From assembly GCF_900104385.1 (NCBI RefSeq), contig NZ_FNJA01000007.1, forward strand, positions 186,001-250,000: a stretch of 64,000 nucleotides of DNA. The letters are read 5' to 3'. This stretch comes from Rhodoferax sp. OV413. GTDB lineage: Bacteria; Pseudomonadota; Gammaproteobacteria; Burkholderiales; Burkholderiaceae_C. A model generated the notes under the pieces. That model did no database searches. It was not told where the DNA came from and saw only the letters and a list, made by a program, of their open reading frames with translations. A program made the position numbers and the translations under genes. Positions 56,145 through 64,000 of the stretch are shown here, one piece after another (within the stretch, counting starts at the first letter, position 1; the number at the start of each line of letters is the position of its first letter).

Positions 56145-58046
56145 ATGCCGATCGCCAAACAACCAGTCCAGCGCCGCATAATGCTTTCCAGTGGAAATCG
56201 CCGACTTGCCGTGGGCAAGCCGTTCGCTGCAACAGTGATCACCCCAGTCACCCGCACTCCTACCGAGCACCCATCCGCCGCCATGCTCTCTGACGCTGAC
56301 CTGCACACCCAGCTCAAACTGCTGCAACAGCAGCACCAGGCCTTGCAAGCAGACTATCGGGATTTGCAGGCCGAAAAGCAAAAACAGGAAACCTCCGCCG
56401 ACCTCTGGCTCAAGCAACGCACGCGTGAACTGCAAGCCGAAGCACTGGAGCAAAAAAAGGCCGAAACACTTCAACGGGTGTTCTACCGTATTGCCGAGCG
56501 CGCTGCAGCAGATTTGTCGTTCTACGACTTCCTGCATTCCGTCCATAGCTTGCTGGGTGAATTGCTGTATGCCAAGAATTGCTACGTCTGCCTGTACGAC
56601 GCGCAAAAAAACCTGAAGGACTTTCCCTACTACGTGGACGAACGCGATGGCGACACTCTTCAGCGCAGCAACGTACCCTATCGCCGCGGCTTGACAGAAT
56701 TCGTGCTGAGCACAGCCCGCCCCCAAATCATCAACGCCAAGCGGCTCCAGGTCTTGCAAGCGTCCGGCGAAGTGACCGAAGGCAGCGGCGACATGAGCTT
56801 CTCCAGCTGGCTGGGTGTACCCATGCACATCCGTGGAGTTGTGGGCGGCATCCTGGCCGTACAGGGCTATGAGCCTGGCATTGAGTACAGCGCCTCCGAT
56901 GCAGACATTCTTTCCTTCGTGGCCAACCATGTCAGCAGCGCAATTGAGCGCTACCAGGCTTTGGACGAGCTGCGTAAGTCCGAGGAACGCTACCGCACCG
57001 TGATCGAAAACGTAGGCGTCGGCGTGGTAGTCATACAGGACAGCCGCATGGTATTTGCCAACCCCAGTCTGGTGCGCATCGTGGGCCATCCGCTCGACTA
57101 TCTGCTATCTAACCCCTTTACAGCCGCAGTACACCCCGAAGATGTGCCCGCCATGCTGGACCGGCACCAGCGTCGGCTGCGCGGAGAAAATGTGGAGTCG
57201 TTTTACGGCTTTCGGGTCATCACCCAGCAAGGCGAAGTGCGCTCCCTGGAGCTGTCGGCCGTCAAGATCGAATGGAGCAAACGCGACGCCACCCTGCTCT
57301 TCGTGGTAGACGCCACGGCACGCCTGCAGGCCGAGCAGACGCAGCGCCTGACTTTGCAAAAGCAGTCAGAGCTCAACGACATGAAGTCGCGCTTCATTTC
57401 TGTAGCTTCTCACGAGTTCCGCACACCTCTAGCAATCATCCTCTCCTCAGCAGAACTGCTCAAATACTACGGCGACCGCTTGCCAGAAGCCGAAAAATCC
57501 GAGGTCATCGGCACCATCGAGAATGGTGTGCAGCGGATGACGCGCATGCTCGACCGGGTGCTATTGCTGGGCAAGGCAGAAGCGCAAATGCTGGAATTCC
57601 AACCCCGCGAACTCAACCTCGCAGCACTGTGCAGGAGCATGGTGGAGGACGCCCGCACCCAACAGCCTAAAGCCCCGTGCAGTATGGAAACCCACTTCAC
57701 CGACATGCCGGCCGCCGGCCTGTTCGACGAAAAGCTGCTGCGCCACATATTTGGCAACCTTCTGTCGAATGCCATCAAATACTCACCGCAGGGCGGCACG
57801 GTCAGCTTTCGCGTCTTCCCACAAGACCAACATATGGTGTTTGAAGTGGCGGACCAAGGCATAGGCATTCCCGCCGAAGAAATCCCCCATCTGTTCGAAC
57901 CCTTCCACCGCGCCAGCAATGTGGGCGACATCCAGGGCACCGGCCTGGGCTTGGCGATCGTCAAAAATGCCGTGGACTTGCACAAAGGCAGCATCCAAGT
58001 CAGCAGCTCTGCGCAACATGGCACCTGCTTCTCAATCCGGATTTAA
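56145..58046 (+). CDS. Soluble GAF-PAS sensor histidine kinase
   Basis: About 633 residues, no membrane span. Order: low-complexity start, coiled coil (about 50-110), GAF domain (about 115-275), PAS domain (ERYRTVIENVGVGVVVIQDS, about 295-400), HisKA with the phospho-acceptor His423 (SVASHEFRTPLAIIL), then the ATPase domain (NLLSNAIKYSPQGG, VADQGIGIP, GTGLGLAIVKN). Start uncertain: ATG 56145, 56181 and 56283 are in frame without a clear ribosome binding site; 56283 begins the ordered part. It likely phosphorylates the receiver at 58190 and/or the activator at 58605. Confidence 0.87.
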   Translation: MPIAKQPVQRRIMLSSGNRRLAVGKPFAATVITPVTRTPTEHPSAAMLSDADLHTQLKLLQQQHQALQADYRDLQAEKQKQETSADLWLKQRTRELQAEALEQKKAETLQRVFYRIAERAAADLSFYDFLHSVHSLLGELLYAKNCYVCLYDAQKNLKDFPYYVDERDGDTLQRSNVPYRRGLTEFVLSTARPQIINAKRLQVLQASGEVTEGSGDMSFSSWLGVPMHIRGVVGGILAVQGYEPGIEYSASDADILSFVANHVSSAIERYQALDELRKSEERYRTVIENVGVGVVVIQDSRMVFANPSLVRIVGHPLDYLLSNPFTAAVHPEDVPAMLDRHQRRLRGENVESFYGFRVITQQGEVRSLELSAVKIEWSKRDATLLFVVDATARLQAEQTQRLTLQKQSELNDMKSRFISVASHEFRTPLAIILSSAELLKYYGDRLPEAEKSEVIGTIENGVQRMTRMLDRVLLLGKAEAQMLEFQPRELNLAALCRSMVEDARTQQPKAPCSMETHFTDMPAAGLFDEKLLRHIFGNLLSNAIKYSPQGGTVSFRVFPQDQHMVFEVADQGIGIPAEEIPHLFEPFHRASNVGDIQGTGLGLAIVKNAVDLHKGSIQVSSSAQHGTCFSIRI

Positions 58047-58189
58047 GGCTAAGGCGACGTAATCCGCCTCAAAGGCGCGCTATAAAATGAAACCGAGAAA
58101 GCAAGCATGGCGTGAGTAACGACGTTGAGCGACTACGGAAACGCCAGCACAGCCATTTTTCGTAGTCCATCTACACGCCCGGGGGAAGC

Positions 58190-58600
58190 ATGGCGCGCAT
58201 TCTGGTGATTGAAGACGAGGCTCCGATCCGCGGAAACCTGCTGCGCTTCATCCGGCTTGAAGGCTACGAAGCCGTAGAAGCCACGGATGGGCGCTCCGGC
58301 CTGCTGGCCGTACACGACCAACTGCCGGATTTGATTTTTTGCGACGTGATGATGCCCCAATTGAATGGCCTGGACCTGCTTGCTGCCATCCAGCGGGCAC
58401 CGGCACTACGGCATATTCCGCTGATTTTTCTTTCGGCCAGTGCAGAACCAGAGTTGCTTGACGAAGCCCTGCGCCGTGGCGCCAGTGGCTACCTGACCAA
58501 ACCCTTCAACTTCACGCAGCTGCGGGCGGTCCTGCAACAGCATCTACCACTTAGAGCGGCCGCTGGTAGCGCGCAGCCGACCAAGCTCGCGCTCGACTGA
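58190..58600 (+). CDS. Single-domain response regulator (receiver only)
   Basis: A 136-residue CheY-like protein. The acidic pair ED (8-9), phospho-acceptor Asp52 (IFCDVMMPQ) and Lys in GYLTKPFNF are present. There is no output domain, so it probably relays phosphate or acts by protein contact. GGGGGAAGC precedes the ATG. It lies 5 bases before the sigma-54 activator gene and 143 after the kinase gene. Confidence 0.88.
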   Translation: MARILVIEDEAPIRGNLLRFIRLEGYEAVEATDGRSGLLAVHDQLPDLIFCDVMMPQLNGLDLLAAIQRAPALRHIPLIFLSASAEPELLDEALRRGASGYLTKPFNFTQLRAVLQQHLPLRAAAGSAQPTKLALD

Positions 58601-58604
58601 ACAT

Positions 58605-59951
58605 ATGGCGCGCATCCTGATTGTGGACGACGACCCGGCCCTACTGCGGCTGCTGTCGCTGCGCCTGCACTACGAGGGACATACTGCCATAGAAGCCAGC
58701 AGCGGCATGCTGGCCCTGGCCAAACTGGACCTTGAGCTGCCGGACATGGTGATTACCGACCTGCGCATGCCCGGCATGGACGGGCTCGAACTCTTTGAAG
58801 CCGTGCACCGGCGCTATCCCCTGCTTCCAGTGTTGATGCTGACCGCCAACGGCACCATTCCCGACGTGGTGAAAGCCATGCAAAGAGGTGTGTTTGGCTA
58901 CGTCACAAAGCCGTTTGAGGGCGTAGACCTGATGCGCGAAGTAGAACGGGCGCTGGCCGTGTCATCGGCATTGGGTGCCGACATGCCTGCCGACGGCAAG
59001 GGCGAGTCCTGGCGCGAAGCCATCGTCACGCGCAGCCCGCGCATGGAAAAACTGCTGGCCGAGGCACGCCTGATGGCCCAAAGCGATGCGTCGGTGCTGA
59101 TCCATGGCGAAAGCGGCACTGGCAAAGAGCTGCTGGCGCGTGCTCTGCATGCGTCCAGCGCGCGCCGCCAGGAGCCGCTGGTGGCGGTGAACTGCGGGGC
59201 CATTCCTGAAAACCTGGTCGAATCCGAGCTGTTTGGCCACACCAAGGGCGCATTCACCGGCGCGGTGCGCGACAGCGTGGGGCTGTTTACCAGCGCCCAC
59301 CGTGGCACGATCTTTCTGGACGAAATTGCCGACTTACCACTGGCCATGCAGGTCAAACTGCTGCGCGTGCTGCAGGAGCGCGAGGTCCGCCCGGTGGGCG
59401 CCGCCAAGTCGCACAAAGTGGATGTAAGGGTGATCTCCGCCTCCAACCGCCGGCTCGAAGACGAAGTGGCCGCCGGCCGCTTCCGCGAAGACCTGTTCTA
59501 CCGCCTGAATGTGGTCAGCCTAACGCTGCCGCCGCTGGCCGAGCGCCGCGAAGACATCGCCCTGCTGGCCAACCATTTTATGCGCACCCTGTCACAACGC
59601 TATGCCAAAACCATCAGCGCTTTCGCGCCCGGCGGGCTGGAGCAGCTCAGCACCGCACCCTGGCCGGGCAATGTGCGCCAGCTGCAGAACGTGGTCGAAA
59701 AATGTGTGGTGCTGTGCACTGGGTCGCTGATTGCCGCCTCCCTGGTGCAGAACGCGCTGACCAGCCAGGGCGCCGAGCTCCTGCCGCTGGATGAGGCGCG
59801 CAAAGAATTCGAGCGCAGCTATCTGACGCAGCTGCTGAAGATCACCAACGGCAACGTGGCCCAGGCGGCCAAGCTGGCCAAACGCAACCGTACGGATTTC
59901 TATGCGCTGCTGGCGCGGCACGAGATCGAATCGGCACGCTTCAAAACCTGA
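58605..59951 (+). CDS. NtrC-family sigma-54-dependent response regulator
   Basis: A 448-residue activator: receiver domain (VDDDP, Asp52 in VITDLRMPG, TKPFEGVDL), AAA+ domain (HGESGTGKELLARALH, ELFGHTKGAFTGAV with the sigma-54-contacting GAFTGA, GTIFLDEIADLPL, RFREDLFYRLNVV) and a Fis-type HTH (GNVAQAAKLAKRNRTDFYALL). It resembles GlrR/QseF in layout. Targets are unknown. A hairpin shared with the tRNA-Val terminator follows. Confidence 0.92.
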   Translation: MARILIVDDDPALLRLLSLRLHYEGHTAIEASSGMLALAKLDLELPDMVITDLRMPGMDGLELFEAVHRRYPLLPVLMLTANGTIPDVVKAMQRGVFGYVTKPFEGVDLMREVERALAVSSALGADMPADGKGESWREAIVTRSPRMEKLLAEARLMAQSDASVLIHGESGTGKELLARALHASSARRQEPLVAVNCGAIPENLVESELFGHTKGAFTGAVRDSVGLFTSAHRGTIFLDEIADLPLAMQVKLLRVLQEREVRPVGAAKSHKVDVRVISASNRRLEDEVAAGRFREDLFYRLNVVSLTLPPLAERREDIALLANHFMRTLSQRYAKTISAFAPGGLEQLSTAPWPGNVRQLQNVVEKCVVLCTGSLIAASLVQNALTSQGAELLPLDEARKEFERSYLTQLLKITNGNVAQAAKLAKRNRTDFYALLARHEIESARFKT

Positions 59952-59972
59952 AGCAACAACCCTGTGGGCAAC

Positions 59973-60006
59973 AAAAAAGCCGATAAGTCTTGGACTTATC
60001 GGCTTT
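59973..60006 (-). terminator. Rho-independent terminator of tRNA-Val (possibly bidirectional)
   Basis: AAAGCCGATAAGTC (59976-59989) pairs with its complement (59993-60006) around a three-base loop and is followed on the minus strand by a T run. On the plus strand it lies 24 bases after the NtrC-type gene and may end that transcript as well. Confidence 0.88.
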
Positions 60007-60010
60007 GATT

Positions 60011-60085
60011 TGGTGGGCGATGCAAGTTTCGAACTTGCGACCCCTGCAGTGTGAATGCAGTGCTCTACCCCTGAGCTAATCGCCC
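60011..60085 (-). tRNA. tRNA-Val (anticodon CAC)
   Basis: A 75-nt cloverleaf: acceptor GGGCGAT/ATCGCCC, D arm TAGCTCAGGGGTAGAG, anticodon arm CTGCA-TTCACAC-TGCAG giving CAC, T arm with AGTTCGAAACT, encoded CCA (60011-60013). It starts 27 bases after the dnaQ stop on the same strand. Confidence 0.96.
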
Positions 60086-60112
60086 TGAATTCGTTATCAG
60101 GTAAGCCTCAAA

Positions 60113-60826
60113 TTATACAACATTATTTTCGTGATTTCGCCAAACCGTTTTACCGCCGCTGGATTTATCGAGTTGCTTCAATAGATCCAGATGCGCTACG
60201 GTTTCGTCCTCTCCCGCCAGTAGCACGGGCAGCACAAAACCGGACAAATCCATTTGCGGCACGGCCGCGACCGATGTGTCCTCGTCGCCCACATCGATCA
60301 GCAGCGCATCCTGGCCGCGCGTCAGGTTGATGTAGACCTTGGCCAGCAGCTCGGCATCCAGCAAAGCGCCGTGCTTGTCACGCACCGTACGGTCCACTTC
60401 CAGCCGGTCGCACAAGGCGTCCAGCGAATTGCGCTTGCCCGGATACAGCTCCTTGGCCATGGCGAGGGTGTCGACCACCCCACTGACAAAGTTCTTCAGC
60501 GGCGGCTTGCCCAGGCGCTCAAGTTCCTTGTTCAGGAAGCCGACGTCGAACGCCGCGTTGTGGATGATGATCTCGGCATCGGCGCAGAAGGCCAGAAACT
60601 CGTCGGCAATCTCTGCAAACTTGGGCTTGTCGCGCAAGAACTCGGTGGTGATGCCGTGCACCCGCAGCGCGTCTTCGTGGCTGTCGCGCTCGGGGTTGAT
60701 GTACTGGTGGAAGTGGTTGCCGGTGAGCTTGCGGTGCAGCAGCTCGACGCAACCGATTTCCAGGATGCGGTCGCCACCCGTCGCCGACAGGCCGGTGGTT
60801 TCGGTATCGAGAATGATCTGGCGCAT
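60113..60826 (-). CDS. dnaQ: DNA polymerase III epsilon subunit (3'-5' exonuclease)
   Basis: A 237-residue DEDDh exonuclease that proofreads for DNA polymerase III. Exo I is ILDTETTGL (Asp7, Glu9), Exo II HNAAFDVGFLN, Exo III HGALLDAELLAKVY. The C-terminus (LSGFVLPVLLAGEDETVAHLDLL) is the part that binds the alpha subunit. It is followed closely by tRNA-Val; a co-transcript is likely since no terminator separates them. Confidence 0.95.
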   Translation of the reverse strand: MRQIILDTETTGLSATGGDRILEIGCVELLHRKLTGNHFHQYINPERDSHEDALRVHGITTEFLRDKPKFAEIADEFLAFCADAEIIIHNAAFDVGFLNKELERLGKPPLKNFVSGVVDTLAMAKELYPGKRNSLDALCDRLEVDRTVRDKHGALLDAELLAKVYINLTRGQDALLIDVGDEDTSVAAVPQMDLSGFVLPVLLAGEDETVAHLDLLKQLDKSSGGKTVWRNHENNVV

Positions 60827-60829
60827 AAA

Positions 60830-60888
60830 CTATCTTTTTAATAGCTGCTCGTGCAGGCAGTACCTGCGCTAACGGCCCATTTCATCAA
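60830..60888 (-). repeat. Intergenic palindromic repeat, copy K
   Basis: Reads TTAATAGCTGCTCGTGCAGG, CAGTA, CCTGCGCTAACGGCCCATTT. The stem GTGCAGG/CCTGCGC is 7 bp with one G-T pair as RNA. It lies between fdx and dnaQ. Confidence 0.8.
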
Positions 60889-61223
60889 TGATTCTCTTTG
60901 GCGTGGTTGATGGTGTACTTGGGGATCTCCACCGTCACATTCTGCTGTGCCAGCAAGGCCTGGCAACCCAGGCGCGACTGGGGCTCCAGACCCCAGGCAC
61001 GGTCCAGCAGGTCTTCTTCGTTCTCGTCCAGCTCGCCCAGCGACTGGAAGCCCTCGCGCACGATGACGTGGCAGGTGGTGCAGGCACAGCTCATGTCGCA
61101 GGCGTGCTCGATGTTGATGTGGTTGTCCAGCATGGCTTCGCAAATCGAGGTGCCGGCCGGCGCGCTAATTTCGGCACCTTGCGGGCAGTATTCGGGATGG
61201 GGGAGTATTTTGATGACGGGCAT
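60885..61223 (-). CDS. fdx: ISC-system [2Fe-2S] ferredoxin
   Basis: A 112-residue adrenodoxin-type ferredoxin. The cluster ligands Cys42, Cys48, Cys51 (ACDMSCACTTCH) and Cys87 (RLGCQAL) fall at the same residue numbers as in E. coli Fdx. It supplies electrons for Fe-S cluster assembly. It lies 1 base after hscA, last gene of the isc operon. Confidence 0.96.
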   Translation of the reverse strand: MPVIKILPHPEYCPQGAEISAPAGTSICEAMLDNHINIEHACDMSCACTTCHVIVREGFQSLGELDENEEDLLDRAWGLEPQSRLGCQALLAQQNVTVEIPKYTINHAKENH

Positions 61224-61224
61224 A

Positions 61225-63081
61225 TCAGATCGTGGCTATGTTCTTACCGGACAGGGCATGTTGGATGCCCCGGTTCATGCGCGCGGCGGCAAAGGATTCG
61301 GTGCCGTCGGCCAGACGCTTGGTGGCGGCTTCGACCAGCTTGGCATCGGTGAGGGATTTGGCTTGCAGCAGCTCGGCCCGCAAGGCGTCGACCTCGGCAC
61401 GCTCGGCGGCAGACAGTAGGTCGCCGTCGGCATCCAACGCGCTCTGGGTGGCCAGCAGCATACGGTCGGCATCAACGCGGGCTTCGACCAGGGCGCGGGC
61501 CTGCATGTCCTGGGCGGCGGTGCTGAAGCTGTCTTGCAACATCTGGGCGATCTGTTCGTCGCTCAGGCCGTAGGACGGCTTGACCGTGATCTGCGCTTCC
61601 ACGCCACTGCCCTGCTCTTTCGCGGCCACGCTCAGCAGGCCGTCGGCATCGACAGTGAAGGTGACGCGGATGCGCGCTGCACCGGCGGCCATCGGCGGAA
61701 TGCCGCGCAGCTCGAAGCGCGCCAGGCTGCGGCAGTCGGCGACCAGATCGCGCTCGCCCTGCACCACGTGCAGCGCCAGCGCCGTCTGGCCGTCTTGGTA
61801 GGTGGTGAAGTCCTGCGCCATGGCGGTGGGGATGGTCTGGTTGCGCGGCACGATGCGCTCGACCAGGCCGCCCATGGTTTCTATGCCCAGCGACAACGGA
61901 ATCACGTCCAGCAGCAGCAGGTCTTCAGCGCCGCTGTTGCCAGCCAGCTGGTTGGCCTGGATGGCGGCGCCCAGCGCAACCACTTCGTCGGGGTTCAAGT
62001 TGGTCAACGGCGGACGACCAAAGAATGCGGCCACCGCCTGCTGCACCTGCGGCATGCGGGTCGAGCCGCCGACCATCACCGTGCCCTGCACTTCGTCGAC
62101 GCCCAACTTGGCATCACGCAGTGCCTTGCGCACGGCGGCCATGGTGCGGGCCGTCAACGGGGCCGTGGCGGCTTCGAAGTCGGATTTCTTTACGTCAAAT
62201 CGCAGGTTCCCGCTGGATAGATCTGCGCTGATAGCTACAACATCTGTAGCAGACAAGGCTTCCTTGCAAGCCCGGGCTGCGGTTTGCAGCGCCACTTTGT
62301 CGGACGCAGTGGCGGCCTGCTGGCCGGTCTGCGCAAGCACCCAGTCGGCCAAGGCGCGGTCATAGTCGTCGCCGCCCAGGGCCGCGTCACCACCGGTAGC
62401 GATGACCTCGAACACGCCCTGGCTCAGGCGCAATATCGAAATATCGAAGGTGCCACCGCCCAGGTCGTAGACCGCGTAAATGCCTTCGCTGGCGTTGTCC
62501 AGGCCGTAGGCGATGGCGGCCGCTGTCGGTTCGTTGATCAGGCGCAGCACGTTCAGGCCGGCGAGATGCGCCGCGTCCTTGGTGGCCTGGCGCTGGGCTT
62601 CGTCGAAGTAGGCGGGCACGGTGATCACCGCACCGTACACATCGTCGTTGAAGCTGTCTTCGGCCCGGAAGCGCAAGGTCGCCAAAATCTCGGCGCTCAC
62701 TTCGACAGGCGATTTATCGCCGTGCACGGTCTGCAGGCCGACCATGCCGGGTTTGTCGATGAACACGTAGGGCAGTTTTTCGCGCTGGGCGATGTCGGCC
62801 AGGCCGCGGCCCATGAAGCGCTTGACCGAGGCGATGGTGTTCTCGGGATCGCTGGCCTGGGCGGCCAGGGCATCAAAGCCGATCTGGCGCTTGTCGCCCG
62901 CCAGGTAACGCACCACGCTGGGCAGGATCACGCGCCCCTGCTCATCGGGCAGGCACACGGCCTCGCCGCTGCGCACGGTGGCGACCAGCGAATGGGTGGT
63001 GCCCAGGTCGATGCCCACGGCATGGCGCCGCTGGTGCGGGTCGGGCGACTGGCCGGGTTCGGAAATTTGAAGAAGCGCCAT
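61225..63081 (-). CDS. hscA: Fe-S cluster assembly chaperone HscA (Hsp70)
   Basis: A 618-residue DnaK-type ATPase specialised for releasing clusters from IscU. Hsp70 signatures: [55 protein letters not shown] and [16 protein letters not shown]. The substrate-binding domain starts with [17 protein letters not shown]. Inside the gene, 62230-62250 reads like the core of the local repeat (GATAGCTAC). It lies between hscB and fdx. Confidence 0.96.
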   Translation of the reverse strand: MALLQISEPGQSPDPHQRRHAVGIDLGTTHSLVATVRSGEAVCLPDEQGRVILPSVVRYLAGDKRQIGFDALAAQASDPENTIASVKRFMGRGLADIAQREKLPYVFIDKPGMVGLQTVHGDKSPVEVSAEILATLRFRAEDSFNDDVYGAVITVPAYFDEAQRQATKDAAHLAGLNVLRLINEPTAAAIAYGLDNASEGIYAVYDLGGGTFDISILRLSQGVFEVIATGGDAALGGDDYDRALADWVLAQTGQQAATASDKVALQTAARACKEALSATDVVAISADLSSGNLRFDVKKSDFEAATAPLTARTMAAVRKALRDAKLGVDEVQGTVMVGGSTRMPQVQQAVAAFFGRPPLTNLNPDEVVALGAAIQANQLAGNSGAEDLLLLDVIPLSLGIETMGGLVERIVPRNQTIPTAMAQDFTTYQDGQTALALHVVQGERDLVADCRSLARFELRGIPPMAAGAARIRVTFTVDADGLLSVAAKEQGSGVEAQITVKPSYGLSDEQIAQMLQDSFSTAAQDMQARALVEARVDADRMLLATQSALDADGDLLSAAERAEVDALRAELLQAKSLTDAKLVEAATKRLADGTESFAAARMNRGIQHALSGKNIATI

Positions 63082-63113
63082 CGGGGGTTTTCAGTAGTTC
63101 TAGGGGCTAATTG

Positions 63114-63641
63114 TCACAGCAGGGCGGTACCCATTGCGTCGAGGCGGTCGTCCACGTCGCGGGCAAAGCGCTCGATGAACATCAGGGCGCGCACTTGCTG
63201 CGCCGCCTGCGCGTAGTCGCGGTCCACGTCCAGCAGGCGCGCGCATTCGGCCAGGCTGTCACGCCGGGCCTGCAGCACTTCGGTATTCAGCGCCTCCAGG
63301 GCCGCCGAGCTGTCGGCATCGTCCAGGGCCTCGCGCCACTCCATTTGCTGCATCAGAAAGGCTTTGGGCATGGCCGTGTTGTTCTCGGCCTGGATGCCGG
63401 CGCCATGCAGCTCGCACAGGTAGGCAGCGCGCTTCAGCGGATCTTTCAACCTGGCCCAGGCTTCGTTGATGCGCACCGACCACTGCATGGCCACGCGCTG
63501 CGCGGCGCCGGCCTGGGCCGCAAACCGGTCCGGATGCGCCTCGCGCTGCAGCGCCTGCCAGCGCGCCTGCATGGCCGCATGGTCCTGCGCAAACTGCACG
63601 GGGATCTCAAACAGCTCGAAGTCGTTGGATTGGAGGTTCAT
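63114..63641 (-). CDS. hscB: Fe-S cluster assembly co-chaperone HscB (J-domain)
   Basis: A 175-residue J-protein that brings IscU to HscA. The J-domain (NDFELFEIPVQFAQD, then His36-Pro-Asp38 in REAHPDRF) is followed by the three-helix IscU-binding domain (MQQMEWREALDDADS). ATG 63641 is the family start; upstream frame runs into the iscA-hscB gap. Confidence 0.93.
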   Translation of the reverse strand: MNLQSNDFELFEIPVQFAQDHAAMQARWQALQREAHPDRFAAQAGAAQRVAMQWSVRINEAWARLKDPLKRAAYLCELHGAGIQAENNTAMPKAFLMQQMEWREALDDADSSAALEALNTEVLQARRDSLAECARLLDVDRDYAQAAQQVRALMFIERFARDVDDRLDAMGTALL

Positions 63642-63651
63642 AGGTGCCAAG

Positions 63652-63684
63652 AAAAAACCGCCAGCACACAGGGCGCGGGCGGTT
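63652..63684 (-). terminator. Terminator-like hairpin between iscA and hscB
   Basis: AACCGCC (63656-63662) and GGCGGTT (63678-63684) pair around a 15-base loop and are followed on the minus strand by TTTTTT. This suggests partial termination inside the isc operon. Confidence 0.6.
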
Positions 63685-63703
63685 GGTGTTCGGAGTGCTG
63701 CCG

Positions 63704-64000
63704 TTAGATCCGGAAGCTTTCTCCGCAGCCACATTTGTCCCGCTCGTTCGGGTTCTCGAACTTGAAGCCTTCGTTCAGGCCTTCACGCACAAAGTCGAGC
63801 TGGGTGCCGTCGATATAGGCCAGGCTCTTGGGATCGACCAGCACCTTGACGCCATGGCCTTCAAAGACGATGTCTTCCGGCGCCAGCTCGTCCACATATT
63901 CAAGCTTGTAGGCCAGACCCGAACAGCCGGTGGTCTTGACACCCAGACGCACGCCCACACCCTTGCCACGTTTGGCCAGGTAGCGGGTCACGTGCCGGGC
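63704..64000 (-). CDS. iscA: Fe-S cluster assembly protein IscA (5' end outside window)
   Basis: 99 codons of an A-type Fe-S carrier; the frame runs off the end of the window, and the visible part begins [14 protein letters not shown], a few residues into the usual protein. The three conserved Cys are in TTGCSGLAY and CGCGESF. It passes clusters to apo-proteins. The upstream isc genes (iscU, iscS, iscR) should follow outside. Confidence 0.93.
   Translation of the reverse strand, partial: ARHVTRYLAKRGKGVGVRLGVKTTGCSGLAYKLEYVDELAPEDIVFEGHGVKVLVDPKSLAYIDGTQLDFVREGLNEGFKFENPNERDKCGCGESFRI

Overview
The window is a GC-rich chromosomal segment of a betaproteobacterium, almost certainly a member of the Comamonadaceae (Burkholderiales; Rhodoferax/Polaromonas/Acidovorax-like). 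The evidence is gene order (ndk-rlmN-pilF-rodZ-ispG-hisS-yfgM-bamB-der-hfq-hflX-hflK-hflC-DUF2065-hisZ-purA, all on the minus strand), the split short-chain chrA pair, the dnaQ/tRNA-Val and iscA-hscB-hscA-fdx arrangements, and about eleven copies of a short palindromic intergenic repeat of the kind I recall from that family. No rRNA genes, prophage or CRISPR array were seen.

Layout. 1-9.4 kb: end of glnD, an MscS-type channel, tRNA-Pro, a LysE-type exporter, a degenerate HtrA-like protein, a tandem methylglyoxal-synthase protein and a DinG-type helicase. 9.4-18.6 kb: accessory genes, namely a 17-residue lysine-rich peptide with its own terminator, an unusual ABC half-transporter, a PAP2-phosphatase lipoprotein with autotransporter-type strand repeats, the divergent pobR/pobA pair for 4-hydroxybenzoate, a cold-shock/DUF1294 fusion and a membrane-protein/trypsin-like protease pair. 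18.64-20.70 kb: a LysR regulator and an EamA exporter, divergent and enclosed by imperfect 32-bp terminal inverted repeats with CTAG at both ends and no transposase, which looks like a passenger-only mobile cassette. 20.7-31.5 kb: YgiQ radical-SAM protein, a degenerate HD-GYP protein, an acyl-CoA dehydrogenase, split ChrA, RlmB, an ABC ATPase and TesA, cystathionine beta-lyase and a phosphoribosyltransferase. 31.6-53.9 kb: the conserved housekeeping block (purA to ndk, then rluB/scpB, rluD, bamD, a second DinG/YoaA helicase and a DUF465 protein). 54-60 kb: a signalling cluster (PP2C phosphatase, diguanylate cyclase, soluble GAF-PAS histidine kinase, single-domain receiver, sigma-54 activator). 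60-64 kb: tRNA-Val, dnaQ and the distal isc operon (fdx, hscA, hscB, iscA; iscA runs off the window).

Functionally, the housekeeping block couples translation and RNA modification (hisS, rlmN, rluB, rluD, rlmB, hfq), envelope assembly (bamB, bamD, rodZ, pilF), membrane proteolysis control (hflK/C/X) and purine/histidine metabolism (purA, hisZ). The most unusual items are the LysR-EamA cassette, the covarying repeat family, the 17-bp inverted repeat that places a start codon inside a hairpin, the duplicated methylglyoxal synthase, and two signalling or protease-like proteins that have lost catalytic residues. All family names are from recognition by eye; no search was run.
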